DNA from: Spirochaetaceae bacterium
GTDB lineage: Bacteria > Spirochaetota > Spirochaetia > B11-G9
Direction of reading: 5' to 3'
DNA: 14,285 nucleotides
Assembly: GCA_030633365.1 (NCBI GenBank)
Contig: DAOVSY010000031.1
Span: 1 to 14,285 of the forward strand
Shown: one piece after another, positions 1-6,658 of the stretch
Layout: every line of letters starts with the position of its first letter
How positions within the stretch are numbered: the stretch's first letter is position 1
Notes under the pieces: model-generated
Database searches by the model: none
What the model saw: the letters and a program-made list of their open reading frames with translations, nothing else
What the model was told of the DNA's origin: nothing
Translations under genes and position numbers: made by a program

Positions 1-1516
1 TAAGAATTGGTGTTGCATAAATTTTTAATACTGCCAGTTCGTAGTCCAGAGCAGAGTTAAATACTGAATCTGCCTGATCCTGAAATCTAAATATATTGTT
101 TTCCTCACCCCGTCTTACAGAAGGCCACATATTTAAAGTTGTTTCTGCACTGTTTCCTCTAAACTGATGATCACGAACCATTCTACGAACCAATCTGTTA
201 TCTATTGTTGGAATACGATTGTGATCGTCCATATTTAACTGTGTTAGTGCAGATATGTATATTTTATATTTTAATTCATTCCCAACCAAAGGAGTCAGTT
301 CCGGATTTAAGCCGTGTATACCTTCTATTAATAAAACATTTCTTTTTGTTAATTGTAATAATGTTCCTGTATCTTTTGGTCGTCCTGTAATAAAGTCAAA
401 TATTGGAATTTCAACCTCTTTACCATCGAATAATTGGAGAAGATGTTTATTAAGTAAATCAATATTTAGAGAATACAATGATTCAAAGTCCGGTTTTCCA
501 TTTTCATCCAGTGGAGCTTCATTATTTGGCAGATAGTAATTATCCAGAGAAATACTTACTGGATTAAAACCCATAACTCTTAACTGTATAGACAGCTTTT
601 TTGTAAAGGTTGTTTTACCTGAAGAAGATGGGCCTGCTACAAGAATTACCCTGACATTACCCTTTCTGCTTGCTATATTATCAGCAATTTGTGATATCTT
701 TTTATTATGAAGAGCTTCAGCAACTCTAATAAAGGGTTTTATTTCTCTTTTTTCTGAAAGTTCATTAAGTTTCCCTACACAATTTACATTTAGTATTTTG
801 CCCCATGCCTTGTATTCTTTGTAAACAGCAAACAGGGATGGCATATCCTTAAAGGAAGCTAATTTATGTGGAGTTTTTCTATTTGGATAGCGTAAGAGAA
901 ATCCAGGAGCATAATTATGAATTTTAAAAGGTTTGAGTAATGATGTATTTGGAAGAAGAGGCTCGTATGATATATCTATAAATCCCCCACAATAATAAAT
1001 AGGAATTTTGGACTCATTTCTATATTTTAACAGTAATGCAGTAGCTGGCTGATTTACTTTCTGGAAAAAATCTATAGCTTCATTATAGGATATTACTCTT
1101 CTTTCAATATTACATTCACTTTCCACAATTCTGTTCATTTCTTTTTGAAGAAGGGCAATGTCTTTATCAGATATTTCCTCCAGGCCATTGTAGTAATAAT
1201 AATAGCTGTCTCCCAGTGAATGGCTTATAACCAGGTGTCTTTCAGGAAATAGTGTTACAGATGCTTTAGCAAGGAGAAAGGATAATGTTCTTCTGAATAA
1301 TCTTATGCCTGGAGTGCTGTAAAGTCTGACAGCTTCAACATAGGAATTTATTTCAATTTTAAAACTTAAACTGACAAGTTCATTATTTATATTTGCTGCA
1401 ATAACAGGGTTGTCTGTTTTTTCACTTAATAAATTACTAAAAATTTCTTTTACTCTGGTACCATAATCTATGGTTTTTTCTTCTCCATTTTCCAGTTTAA
1501 TATCTACTTTCTTCAT
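1..1516 (-). CDS. Uridine-kinase-like P-loop nucleoside kinase with N-terminal TGS and ThrRS-like domains (C-terminus cut by window edge)
   Basis: The open frame runs from an ATG at 1516 to the left edge without a stop: 505 complete codons, so the C-terminus is missing. Residues 1-60 look like a TGS domain. Residues 60-210 resemble the second additional domain of threonyl-tRNA synthetases, with a segment HSLGDSYYYYY at 99-109. A phosphoribulokinase/uridine kinase domain begins near 288, with Walker A GPSSSGKTT at 295-303, a DNYY segment at 325-328 and the hydrophobic strand VLLIEGIHG at 394-402. This domain order is known in bacterial proteins annotated as uridine or nucleoside kinase; they probably phosphorylate a nucleoside in the cytoplasm, but the substrate cannot be read here. 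The tRNA-synthetase-like part lacks a catalytic core, so it is not a synthetase. A GGAG at 1522-1525 supports the start. It is the last visible gene of the minus-strand cluster and may also have its own promoter. Confidence 0.85.
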   Translation of the reverse strand, partial: MKKVDIKLENGEEKTIDYGTRVKEIFSNLLSEKTDNPVIAANINNELVSLSFKIEINSYVEAVRLYSTPGIRLFRRTLSFLLAKASVTLFPERHLVISHSLGDSYYYYYNGLEEISDKDIALLQKEMNRIVESECNIERRVISYNEAIDFFQKVNQPATALLLKYRNESKIPIYYCGGFIDISYEPLLPNTSLLKPFKIHNYAPGFLLRYPNRKTPHKLASFKDMPSLFAVYKEYKAWGKILNVNCVGKLNELSEKREIKPFIRVAEALHNKKISQIADNIASRKGNVRVILVAGPSSSGKTTFTKKLSIQLRVMGFNPVSISLDNYYLPNNEAPLDENGKPDFESLYSLNIDLLNKHLLQLFDGKEVEIPIFDFITGRPKDTGTLLQLTKRNVLLIEGIHGLNPELTPLVGNELKYKIYISALTQLNMDDHNRIPTIDNRLVRRMVRDHQFRGNSAETTLNMWPSVRRGEENNIFRFQDQADSVFNSALDYELAVLKIYATPIL

Positions 1517-1547
1517 TTTTACTCCAGGGCAGCTAAATTTAAACTGA

Positions 1548-1576
1548 ATTCTAATATGAAAAGATACTAATGTACA
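1548..1576 (-). promoter_or_regulatory. Candidate sigma-70-type promoter for the kinase gene
   Basis: On the minus strand, TGTACA (1571-1576) and TAGAAT (1548-1553) are separated by exactly 17 bases. The predicted start of transcription, near 1541, would give a leader of about 25 bases before the ATG at 1516. The -10 matches consensus at 5 of 6 positions and the -35 at 4 of 6. The region is AT-rich, so a chance match is possible. Confidence 0.35.
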
Positions 1577-1604
1577 GGAAAAAAATTGAAAGCCTGAAAA
1601 TTCA

Positions 1605-1886
1605 TTATTTTCCCAGAAGTTCCAGCCATTGTCTGGGACCAATATAATTTGGCCGGGCTATTATATCCTTATCCAGTTCTGATAATTCCCCGAATCCTTT
1701 TACTGAAGTTAAGGAATAGAGATAACGTTTTTCTTTTGATGATATTTTATTATAGTTTTCAAACAGTTCTGTTTGATCTTCACTGTTGCTTATCTGCTGT
1801 TTCATTTTTATGTAGGTTTTTTCAATTTCCGAATCCATAGAGTCAATTGATATGTTAAAAAGTTTAAATAAATTTAGATTTTCCAA
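1605..1886 (-). CDS. Small hypothetical protein, possibly a degenerate J-domain-like helical protein
   Basis: This 93-residue soluble, charged, mostly helical protein has no signal peptide or membrane segment. The start is TTG at 1886, supported by AGGAG at 1893-1897 six bases upstream; no ATG fits better. I do not recognise a family with confidence. Residues 5-63 follow the general layout of a J domain: a short LFKLFNIS helix, a SEIEKTYIKM helix, and a later KISSKEKRYLYS segment like the end of J-domain helix III. The HPD tripeptide needed to stimulate DnaK is absent, so a co-chaperone role is not supported. The C-terminus ends in PRQWLELLGK. It lies 19 bases downstream of the 379-residue gene and 88 bases before the kinase gene, on the same strand, so co-transcription is likely. 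Confidence 0.7.
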   Translation of the reverse strand: MENLNLFKLFNISIDSMDSEIEKTYIKMKQQISNSEDQTELFENYNKISSKEKRYLYSLTSVKGFGELSELDKDIIARPNYIGPRQWLELLGK

Positions 1887-1892
1887 TTTCTA

Positions 1893-1897
1893 CTCCT
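1893..1897 (-). promoter_or_regulatory. Ribosome binding site deciding a TTG start
   Basis: The minus strand reads AGGAG followed by six bases (TAGAAA) and TTG at 1886. This strong site with ideal spacing is the main reason for placing the 93-residue gene's start at a TTG codon. Confidence 0.65.
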
Positions 1898-1905
1898 GTG
1901 GTTAT

Positions 1906-3045
1906 TCAAAAAAGACTTAATTGTATTGGTGTATTATTAACTGTTTTTGGTTTCTCTATAATAGCAGCATAAGATGTTATGTCTTTACCATTAGTATTAA
2001 GAGCATTTAATCTTGTTCTATTTTCTTCCAGAGAAGAATAATTTGTACTTATATGAATAAGAATTTCAAAGGGATTATCTATTCCTATGGTATTAGTTGA
2101 TATATTGGTAAACTTTATTTCTAATTCATTTCTCATAGTTTTGATTAATCCGGTCAGACTTTCAAGATAAAACTTATCCTGGCTTGTTTTTATTTCTTCT
2201 GCCAGACGTGATATAACGGTAAAATAAGCACCTGTTTCTTCTATAGTCAGATCTCTGGACTTCAGCCGTGATATTAAGCTTTGTATCCAAAAAAGCAGGC
2301 TTATATCTGGTTCTTCTTTTTCCATGGCTATTGCAGTTAGTCTGTATGCAAGATTATTGCCAAATAATATTTTACATGTCGCTATAAGCTCAGTTGGTGA
2401 ATATTTGTATTTTGATGCAGTTTCTATACTCCAGATAGCAAATCTGTGTGCAGGTTCTTTGTAGCTTCTGTTAAGATCCTGTAACATAAGGTTAGCAGTT
2501 TCAAGAAAAAGATCTTCCATATCATATTCAAGGCTTTCGATAATTTCTGTAATAACACTTCTAATGAAAGATCTGTCTTTAATAATATTGTCTATAAATA
2601 TTTTTTGCTTATTAATTGAAATTTGAATTTGGTTTTTACCTGAAAGATATAAAAGGATTGGTTTAAAAACTGCCAGAGAAGACTTTGAGTCAATTCTATC
2701 CAGTCTGTATCCCATCTTAATGTACTCTTTATTATAAAATGCATGAATTGCAAAAATAAGCTCTTTCCAAAAGTAAAATATTGATTCTTCCGGGATCTCC
2801 TCAAGATTAATAAAAACTTCAGGATTATACATACCATTAGTTATTGCCTCAAAAGCATCAAGAACAGATCGTGCTTCCACTCTTAATTGTTCACTTGCCC
2901 TTTCAGACCTTTCAAGAATTCCTGGATCGGTGAGTTTGTATTTTAGTTCACTTCGAAGAGTTATGTATTCCGATGATCCAGGACTGGAAGAAAGAAATTT
3001 CTCCAGTGTTTGGTCATTTTTAATGTTTATTTTATCTTTTATCAT
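1906..3045 (-). CDS. Conserved-looking helical protein of unknown function with C-terminal QLSLF clamp-binding motif
   Basis: This 379-residue soluble protein is predominantly alpha-helical by eye, with no signal peptide or membrane segment and no enzymatic motif I recognise. Its most telling feature is its end: the last seven residues are PIQLSLF, with QLSLF at 375-379 immediately before the TGA. QL(S/D)LF is the established consensus by which bacterial DNA polymerases, MutS, Hda and other partners bind the hydrophobic cleft of the DnaN sliding clamp, and such motifs commonly sit at the extreme C-terminus. The linker before it (about residues 355-374, rich in N, T and K) looks flexible, which would suit a docking tail. 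The ATG at 3045 has only a weak GGA upstream. The gene lies 56 bases after the HD-GYP gene, and a likely promoter is in that gap. A role at the replication fork or in repair is inference only; the body of the protein is unrecognised. Confidence 0.8.
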   Translation of the reverse strand: MIKDKINIKNDQTLEKFLSSSPGSSEYITLRSELKYKLTDPGILERSERASEQLRVEARSVLDAFEAITNGMYNPEVFINLEEIPEESIFYFWKELIFAIHAFYNKEYIKMGYRLDRIDSKSSLAVFKPILLYLSGKNQIQISINKQKIFIDNIIKDRSFIRSVITEIIESLEYDMEDLFLETANLMLQDLNRSYKEPAHRFAIWSIETASKYKYSPTELIATCKILFGNNLAYRLTAIAMEKEEPDISLLFWIQSLISRLKSRDLTIEETGAYFTVISRLAEEIKTSQDKFYLESLTGLIKTMRNELEIKFTNISTNTIGIDNPFEILIHISTNYSSLEENRTRLNALNTNGKDITSYAAIIEKPKTVNNTPIQLSLF

Positions 3046-3064
3046 ATTTCCGGTGGATTCAAAA

Positions 3065-3091
3065 ATTATACTAATCGAGTCTATGTGTCAA
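3065..3091 (-). promoter_or_regulatory. Candidate internal sigma-70 promoter in front of the 379-residue gene
   Basis: The minus strand carries a perfect TTGACA (3086-3091) and a perfect TATAAT (3065-3070) in the short gap between the HD-GYP gene and the next gene. The spacer is 15 bases, shorter than the usual 16-18, which should weaken it. Transcription would start near 3058, leaving only about 13 bases of leader. It would let the downstream genes be expressed apart from the HD-GYP gene. Confidence 0.45.
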
Positions 3092-3101
3092 CAAGGAACT
3101 A

Positions 3102-4259
3102 TTATATATTAAGCTTTGGTTTTAGTATTTCAACATCTTCTTTTTTCAGTGTACTTGCTATTTGTATTTCATCCTCGGGTCTTGTTTGCAATATGGGCTT
3201 ATTTTTATATGGAACTCCCTTTTCATCTACTAAAAGCTTTAGAATAGGATGTTTAGGGGTGTTTAGATTTGTTTTTATAACAAGACCAATGGCAGAATTT
3301 GACATCTTTACATAGGTACCAATTGGGTATAATGACATTATAAAGACGAGAGTTCTTAAAATATTCTCATCATACTTAGATCCTTTTCCTTTCAGGAGAT
3401 CCATAATTCCGGAATGTCCATCAAGACCTGTTCTATAGGGACGTTTTGTTGTGGCTGCAGCAAATGCAGAGGAAACAGCCAAAATTTTTCCATTTAATGA
3501 TATTTTGTCACCTGTTAATTTTCTTGGATAACCACTTCCATTAATATGTTCATGATGTTCAAGAATAGCAACATAGATAGAAACAGGGAATTCAGCTTTT
3601 TTTAAAGTTTTATAACTTATTACAGGGTGGGTTCTTATTACCTGAATCTCTTTTACTGTTAAAGACCCCTGTTTTTGATATAACTGTGATGGAAGTAACA
3701 GCATACCAAGTTTATGAAGTATTGCTGCAATACCAATTTCTATTTGTTTATGAATAGGAAATTTTAAAAAATCTGCTATTGCTAATACAAGATAAGTTGT
3801 TTTTATACTATGGTGGATAATATAGGAATCAGCTTCTTTTACCTCAGAATTAATATTTAACAATAGATCTTTATGGTCTTTAAGTTCAAAAATAATTTCT
3901 TTAACTTTATCAGATATAGGAACTAATGGTAGAACATCCAACTCTCTAAAATTATCATAATACTTGGTAAGAAAAAGTATACAATTACTGGTAAAATCGT
4001 TGGAAATTTTCTGTTCTTCTGATTGTTTTTCATTTGATTCAACTGTTGCAGTTGCGCCATTGGGACTGTTCCCCGGGGAGTTGCCTTCAAAAGGGACCCC
4101 ATCTGTTTTTACTTCATTAAAATCCCATTTTTGCAGACGTTTTATCATCTCTCCAGAAATTGGGATATCTGGTGATAACAAAATATAATTTTCACCCAGA
4201 TATACTGGTTGATTTATATATGAATCAATTTTTAGATTTCCTAAAGATACTTTATTCAT
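3102..4259 (-). CDS. HD-GYP domain protein with degenerate metal-binding site (cyclic-di-GMP phosphodiesterase family)
   Basis: This is a 385-residue cytoplasmic protein. Residues 5-53 match the small N-terminal domain often found before HD-GYP domains. Residues 56-90 form a low-complexity linker rich in G, N, S, P and E. The HD-GYP core spans about 145-310. Conserved elements are H149/H150 in the first helix, H182, HP at 211-212, the HHEHINGSGYP segment at 235-245 with the GYP intact, and RPYR at 273-276. Two acidic metal ligands of active HD-GYP enzymes are changed: the HDxGK motif reads HKLGM at 182-186, and the later aspartate (usual VADxFDAL) reads AVSSAFAAA at 261-269. Family members hydrolyse cyclic di-GMP; this one may instead bind it or act as a scaffold. 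The tail at 311-372 resembles the usual HD-GYP C-terminal extension. The gene is divergent from the gltX operon and has a weak ribosome site (GGGAT). Confidence 0.9.
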   Translation of the reverse strand: MNKVSLGNLKIDSYINQPVYLGENYILLSPDIPISGEMIKRLQKWDFNEVKTDGVPFEGNSPGNSPNGATATVESNEKQSEEQKISNDFTSNCILFLTKYYDNFRELDVLPLVPISDKVKEIIFELKDHKDLLLNINSEVKEADSYIIHHSIKTTYLVLAIADFLKFPIHKQIEIGIAAILHKLGMLLLPSQLYQKQGSLTVKEIQVIRTHPVISYKTLKKAEFPVSIYVAILEHHEHINGSGYPRKLTGDKISLNGKILAVSSAFAAATTKRPYRTGLDGHSGIMDLLKGKGSKYDENILRTLVFIMSLYPIGTYVKMSNSAIGLVIKTNLNTPKHPILKLLVDEKGVPYKNKPILQTRPEDEIQIASTLKKEDVEILKPKLNI

Positions 4260-4272
4260 TATTAATATCCCG

Positions 4273-4301
4273 TTGACCCCTTAGAGTGAAATAAGTAAAC
4301 T
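4273..4301 (+). promoter_or_regulatory. Candidate sigma-70 promoter for the gltX-glyS-tyrS operon
   Basis: TTGACC (4273-4278) and TAAACT (4296-4301) are separated by 17 bases. Transcription would begin near 4308, about 23 bases before the TTG start at 4331. The -35 matches at 5 of 6 positions and the -10 at 4 of 6. No T-box leader fits in so short a 5' region. Confidence 0.45.
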
Positions 4302-4312
4302 CTCTCTTATAT

Positions 4313-4341
4313 ATTATAGGAGATTTTTGCTTGAAATTTAA
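4313..4341 (-). promoter_or_regulatory. Candidate divergent promoter for the HD-GYP gene
   Basis: The minus strand has a perfect TATAAT at 4313-4318, with a poor -35 (TTAAAT, 4336-4341) 17 bases upstream. Transcription would start near 4306 and reach the ATG at 4259 after about 47 bases. It lies against the plus-strand promoter, so the two directions could compete for RNA polymerase. Confidence 0.4.
4318..4323 (+). promoter_or_regulatory. Ribosome binding site deciding a TTG start
   Basis: AGGAGA followed by seven bases and TTG at 4331 fixes the start of the membrane-protein gene. The next in-frame ATG lies about 70 bases further on, inside the first membrane segment, which makes it unlikely. 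Confidence 0.6.
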
Positions 4342-5140
4342 GATAATTTTCATTTTATTTAACATTGTAGTGGTTTTTTCGTTTTTAATCGTTACTTTAA
4401 TGCCTCTTATTATGCTGGGAGGCGAATACAGCCAGGAATTCTTTAAGGACAGCTGGTATCTTTTCCTGGTTTTTATAATAGCCATAGGCTCTATTGACAC
4501 TTATTTTATTTTAAACTGGAAGATGTTCTCCCTTTTGGAAAATGAAAATTGGGATGACCTAATATCATATCTCGAGATCAGAATATATCAAAAGAAAAAC
4601 CTGTTTTTGCCTTTGGTTAAAATTCTTGCAAATACCTATTTACTAAAATCTGATATGTCCGGGATTCTAAAACTTGAGGAGTTTCTTAGAAAGGAAAAAC
4701 CTGAATTATTAAAGAAAATGGTTATTCCTTTAAGTGTTCCCCGTTTTATTGATGGCAATCCTGAAAAAATGGAAATATTTTTTGCTGAATTTGTGGATCA
4801 AAAAGGCCTGGTTAAATCTGACTGGGTTAATTTTTTATATTCTTTTGCATTGTTATTAAATAATAAAAGGGATAAAGCTTCTCTTTCATTTCTTGCTTTA
4901 TGTAAGAGTAAGATTTCTCCAATACTTAAGCTTCTGGTTATTTACTCTCTAAATCCATTTACTGATTTGAAGAAGGATGAAAAATTTGAATGTGTGGAGC
5001 TTAGTAAACAGGAATTACGATCAAAATATAAAAAAGATAAAATGGAACTTGAGTTTGAAAGTATTAATGATAATGTTCTTGTTCTTATTTTAAATAAATT
5101 TTCAAAGGAAGCTATTGAATGGCTTTATAAGGAATCATAA
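4331..5140 (+). CDS. Two-TM membrane protein of unknown function, first gene of the gltX operon
   Basis: This 269-residue protein has two hydrophobic segments near the N-terminus (about residues 5-30 and 41-63) with a short loop between them containing GGEYSQEFFKDSW. A helical, lysine- and leucine-rich domain of about 200 residues follows and probably faces the cytoplasm. Its repeated helix pairs could be TPR-like, but no clear TPR motif is visible. I do not recognise the family. The start is TTG at 4331, chosen because AGGAGA (4318-4323) lies seven bases upstream and the protein then begins MKFKIIFILF. Its TAA stop directly abuts the ATG of gltX, and an AAGGA inside its last codons serves gltX, so the two are translationally coupled. 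From memory, a hypothetical gene occupies the same place before gltX in Borrelia, which suggests a spirochaete-conserved arrangement. Confidence 0.8.
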   Translation: MKFKIIFILFNIVVVFSFLIVTLMPLIMLGGEYSQEFFKDSWYLFLVFIIAIGSIDTYFILNWKMFSLLENENWDDLISYLEIRIYQKKNLFLPLVKILANTYLLKSDMSGILKLEEFLRKEKPELLKKMVIPLSVPRFIDGNPEKMEIFFAEFVDQKGLVKSDWVNFLYSFALLLNNKRDKASLSFLALCKSKISPILKLLVIYSLNPFTDLKKDEKFECVELSKQELRSKYKKDKMELEFESINDNVLVLILNKFSKEAIEWLYKES

Positions 5141-6658
5141 ATGGAAGTAAGAGTAAGATATGCCCCTTCACCTACAGGACTGCAGCATATTGGTGGTATT
5201 AGAACTGCCCTTTTTAACTATTTCTTTGCAAGGTCCATGGGAGGAAAGTTTATTCTCCGGGTGGAAGATACTGATAGAGAACGATTTAGTGAAGAATCTT
5301 TAAAAGATCTTTATGATACTCTTGAATGGCTTGGTATTATATGGGATGAAGGCCCAGGTAAGGGTGGAAATTTTGGACCCTATGTGCAATCTGAAAGATC
5401 TGAACTCTACAAAAAATATGCCAATCAGTTAGTGGAAGAAGGAAAAGCTTATCATTGCTTTTGTACCTCCGAAAGATTGACTGAACTAAGAGAAGTTCAG
5501 AAAAAAGAGAAAAAAAATTATGGATATGACAGACATTGCAGAGATTTAACTGAAGAAGAAATTAATAAGAAAAAGGGAGAAGGTTTAAATTCTGTAATAA
5601 GACTTAAAATACCTCTTGAAGGTAAAACTTCCTTTGACGATCTCATTCTTGGCACTGTGACAAGAAAAAATAAAGATATTTCACCGGATCCTGTTCTTTT
5701 AAAATCGGATGGATTCCCTACTTATCATTTAGCTAATGTTGTAGATGATCATTTAATGGAAATAACACATATTCTTCGTGCCCAGGAATGGATTCCTTCC
5801 GGCGCAATGCATGTACTCCTGTACAAAGCATTTGGTTGGAAACCTCCTGCATATTGTCACCTGCCTATGGTTATGGGAAAAGATGGACAAAAACTTTCAA
5901 AAAGACATGGATCCACAAGTGTTGTTGATTTTAGAAAAAGAGGATATCTGCCGGAAGCAATAATTAACTATGTAACCATGGTTGGCTGGGCTTATGATGA
6001 CAGCAGAGAGTTCTTTACTAAGGAAGAGCTGGAAAAACTTTTTTCTCTGGAAAAAATTAGTAAATCTCCTGGTGTTTTTGACTATAAAAAACTTGAATGG
6101 TTTAATGGTCAGTACATAAGGAAAAAATCTGAAGAAGAACTTATAGAAGAAGTTCTCCCTTATCTTAAAAATGATGGAATTGTATCTGAAGATGTAACTG
6201 TTCATGAAATGAAGATTATTAAAAATATGATGTCTCTTATGACTGAGCGTCTTCATTTTATGAGTGATATTTCTGAATTATCCAGATTTCTCTTTAAAGA
6301 CATTGCAAAGTATACCCTTACAGATTTAATCCCTAAAAAAATGGATTTTGAGGGAACTATTACAGCTCTTGAAGGTGCAAGAGAATTGGTAGTAGGCTTT
6401 GAATCCAGGAGTGATGAGGAAAACGAGGAACTGTTCCGTCAGAAATCAGAAGAAGTTAAAGTTAAACTTGGATCAATGTTAATGCCCCTTAGAGTGGCTA
6501 TTTCCGGAAGTAAAGTTTCTCCTCCAATTTTTGGTTCTCTTAGATTATTAGGAGTAGAGAAAGCTTTGGAAAGAATTGATCATGTAATTAGCCTGCTAAA
6601 AAAAGCAGTAAATGAAGCAGTAAATGAAGAGGTAGAAGAAGAGGGTTCAAATGGCTAA
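5141..6658 (+). CDS. gltX: Glutamate--tRNA ligase (GluRS)
   Basis: This class I synthetase charges tRNA-Glu with glutamate in the cytoplasm. In some bacteria it also charges tRNA-Gln for later amidation; the sequence alone does not settle which. It has 505 residues, a normal to slightly long size. The N-terminal APSPTG segment at 8-13 leads to the HIGH-type motif HIGG at 16-19, and the KMSKS-type motif is KLSKR at 251-255. Residues C106, C108, Y129 and C133 fit the zinc-binding insert of zinc-containing bacterial GluRS. The anticodon-binding helical domain fills the C-terminal third. The tail is unusual: AVNEAVNEEVEEEG comes from a 12-base tandem duplication at 6605-6628 and is strongly acidic. 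The gene starts directly after the upstream stop codon and overlaps glyS by 8 bases, so expression of the synthetases is tightly linked. Confidence 0.97.
   Translation: MEVRVRYAPSPTGLQHIGGIRTALFNYFFARSMGGKFILRVEDTDRERFSEESLKDLYDTLEWLGIIWDEGPGKGGNFGPYVQSERSELYKKYANQLVEEGKAYHCFCTSERLTELREVQKKEKKNYGYDRHCRDLTEEEINKKKGEGLNSVIRLKIPLEGKTSFDDLILGTVTRKNKDISPDPVLLKSDGFPTYHLANVVDDHLMEITHILRAQEWIPSGAMHVLLYKAFGWKPPAYCHLPMVMGKDGQKLSKRHGSTSVVDFRKRGYLPEAIINYVTMVGWAYDDSREFFTKEELEKLFSLEKISKSPGVFDYKKLEWFNGQYIRKKSEEELIEEVLPYLKNDGIVSEDVTVHEMKIIKNMMSLMTERLHFMSDISELSRFLFKDIAKYTLTDLIPKKMDFEGTITALEGARELVVGFESRSDEENEELFRQKSEEVKVKLGSMLMPLRVAISGSKVSPPIFGSLRLLGVEKALERIDHVISLLKKAVNEAVNEEVEEEGSNG
6605..6628 (+). repeat. 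12-bp tandem duplication in the gltX tail
   Basis: Two perfect copies of GCAGTAAATGAA (6605-6616 and 6617-6628) encode AVNE twice. A degenerate third unit rich in GAA and GAG follows. The duplication extends the acidic C-terminus of GluRS just before the overlapping glyS start. Confidence 0.85.

Noticed and set aside
205..536. Two short plus-strand open frames (61 and 93 residues)
   Set aside because: They lie wholly inside the minus-strand kinase gene, have no convincing ribosome site and encode no recognisable motif.
4041..4079. Inverted repeat CAACTG-TTG-CAGTTG and the palindrome TCCCCGGGGA inside the HD-GYP gene
   Set aside because: Both fall in the low-complexity linker coding region (G, N, S, P, A, T codons) and are probably by-products of it; no regulatory role is supported.
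4260..4330. T-box or other riboswitch leader for the synthetase operon
   Set aside because: The predicted 5' leader is only about 23 bases, far too short for a T-box.
4252..4500. Minus-strand 82-residue open frame crossing the divergent promoter region
   Set aside because: It overlaps the N-terminal membrane segments of the 269-residue gene and the start of the HD-GYP gene, and its composition looks like an antisense shadow.
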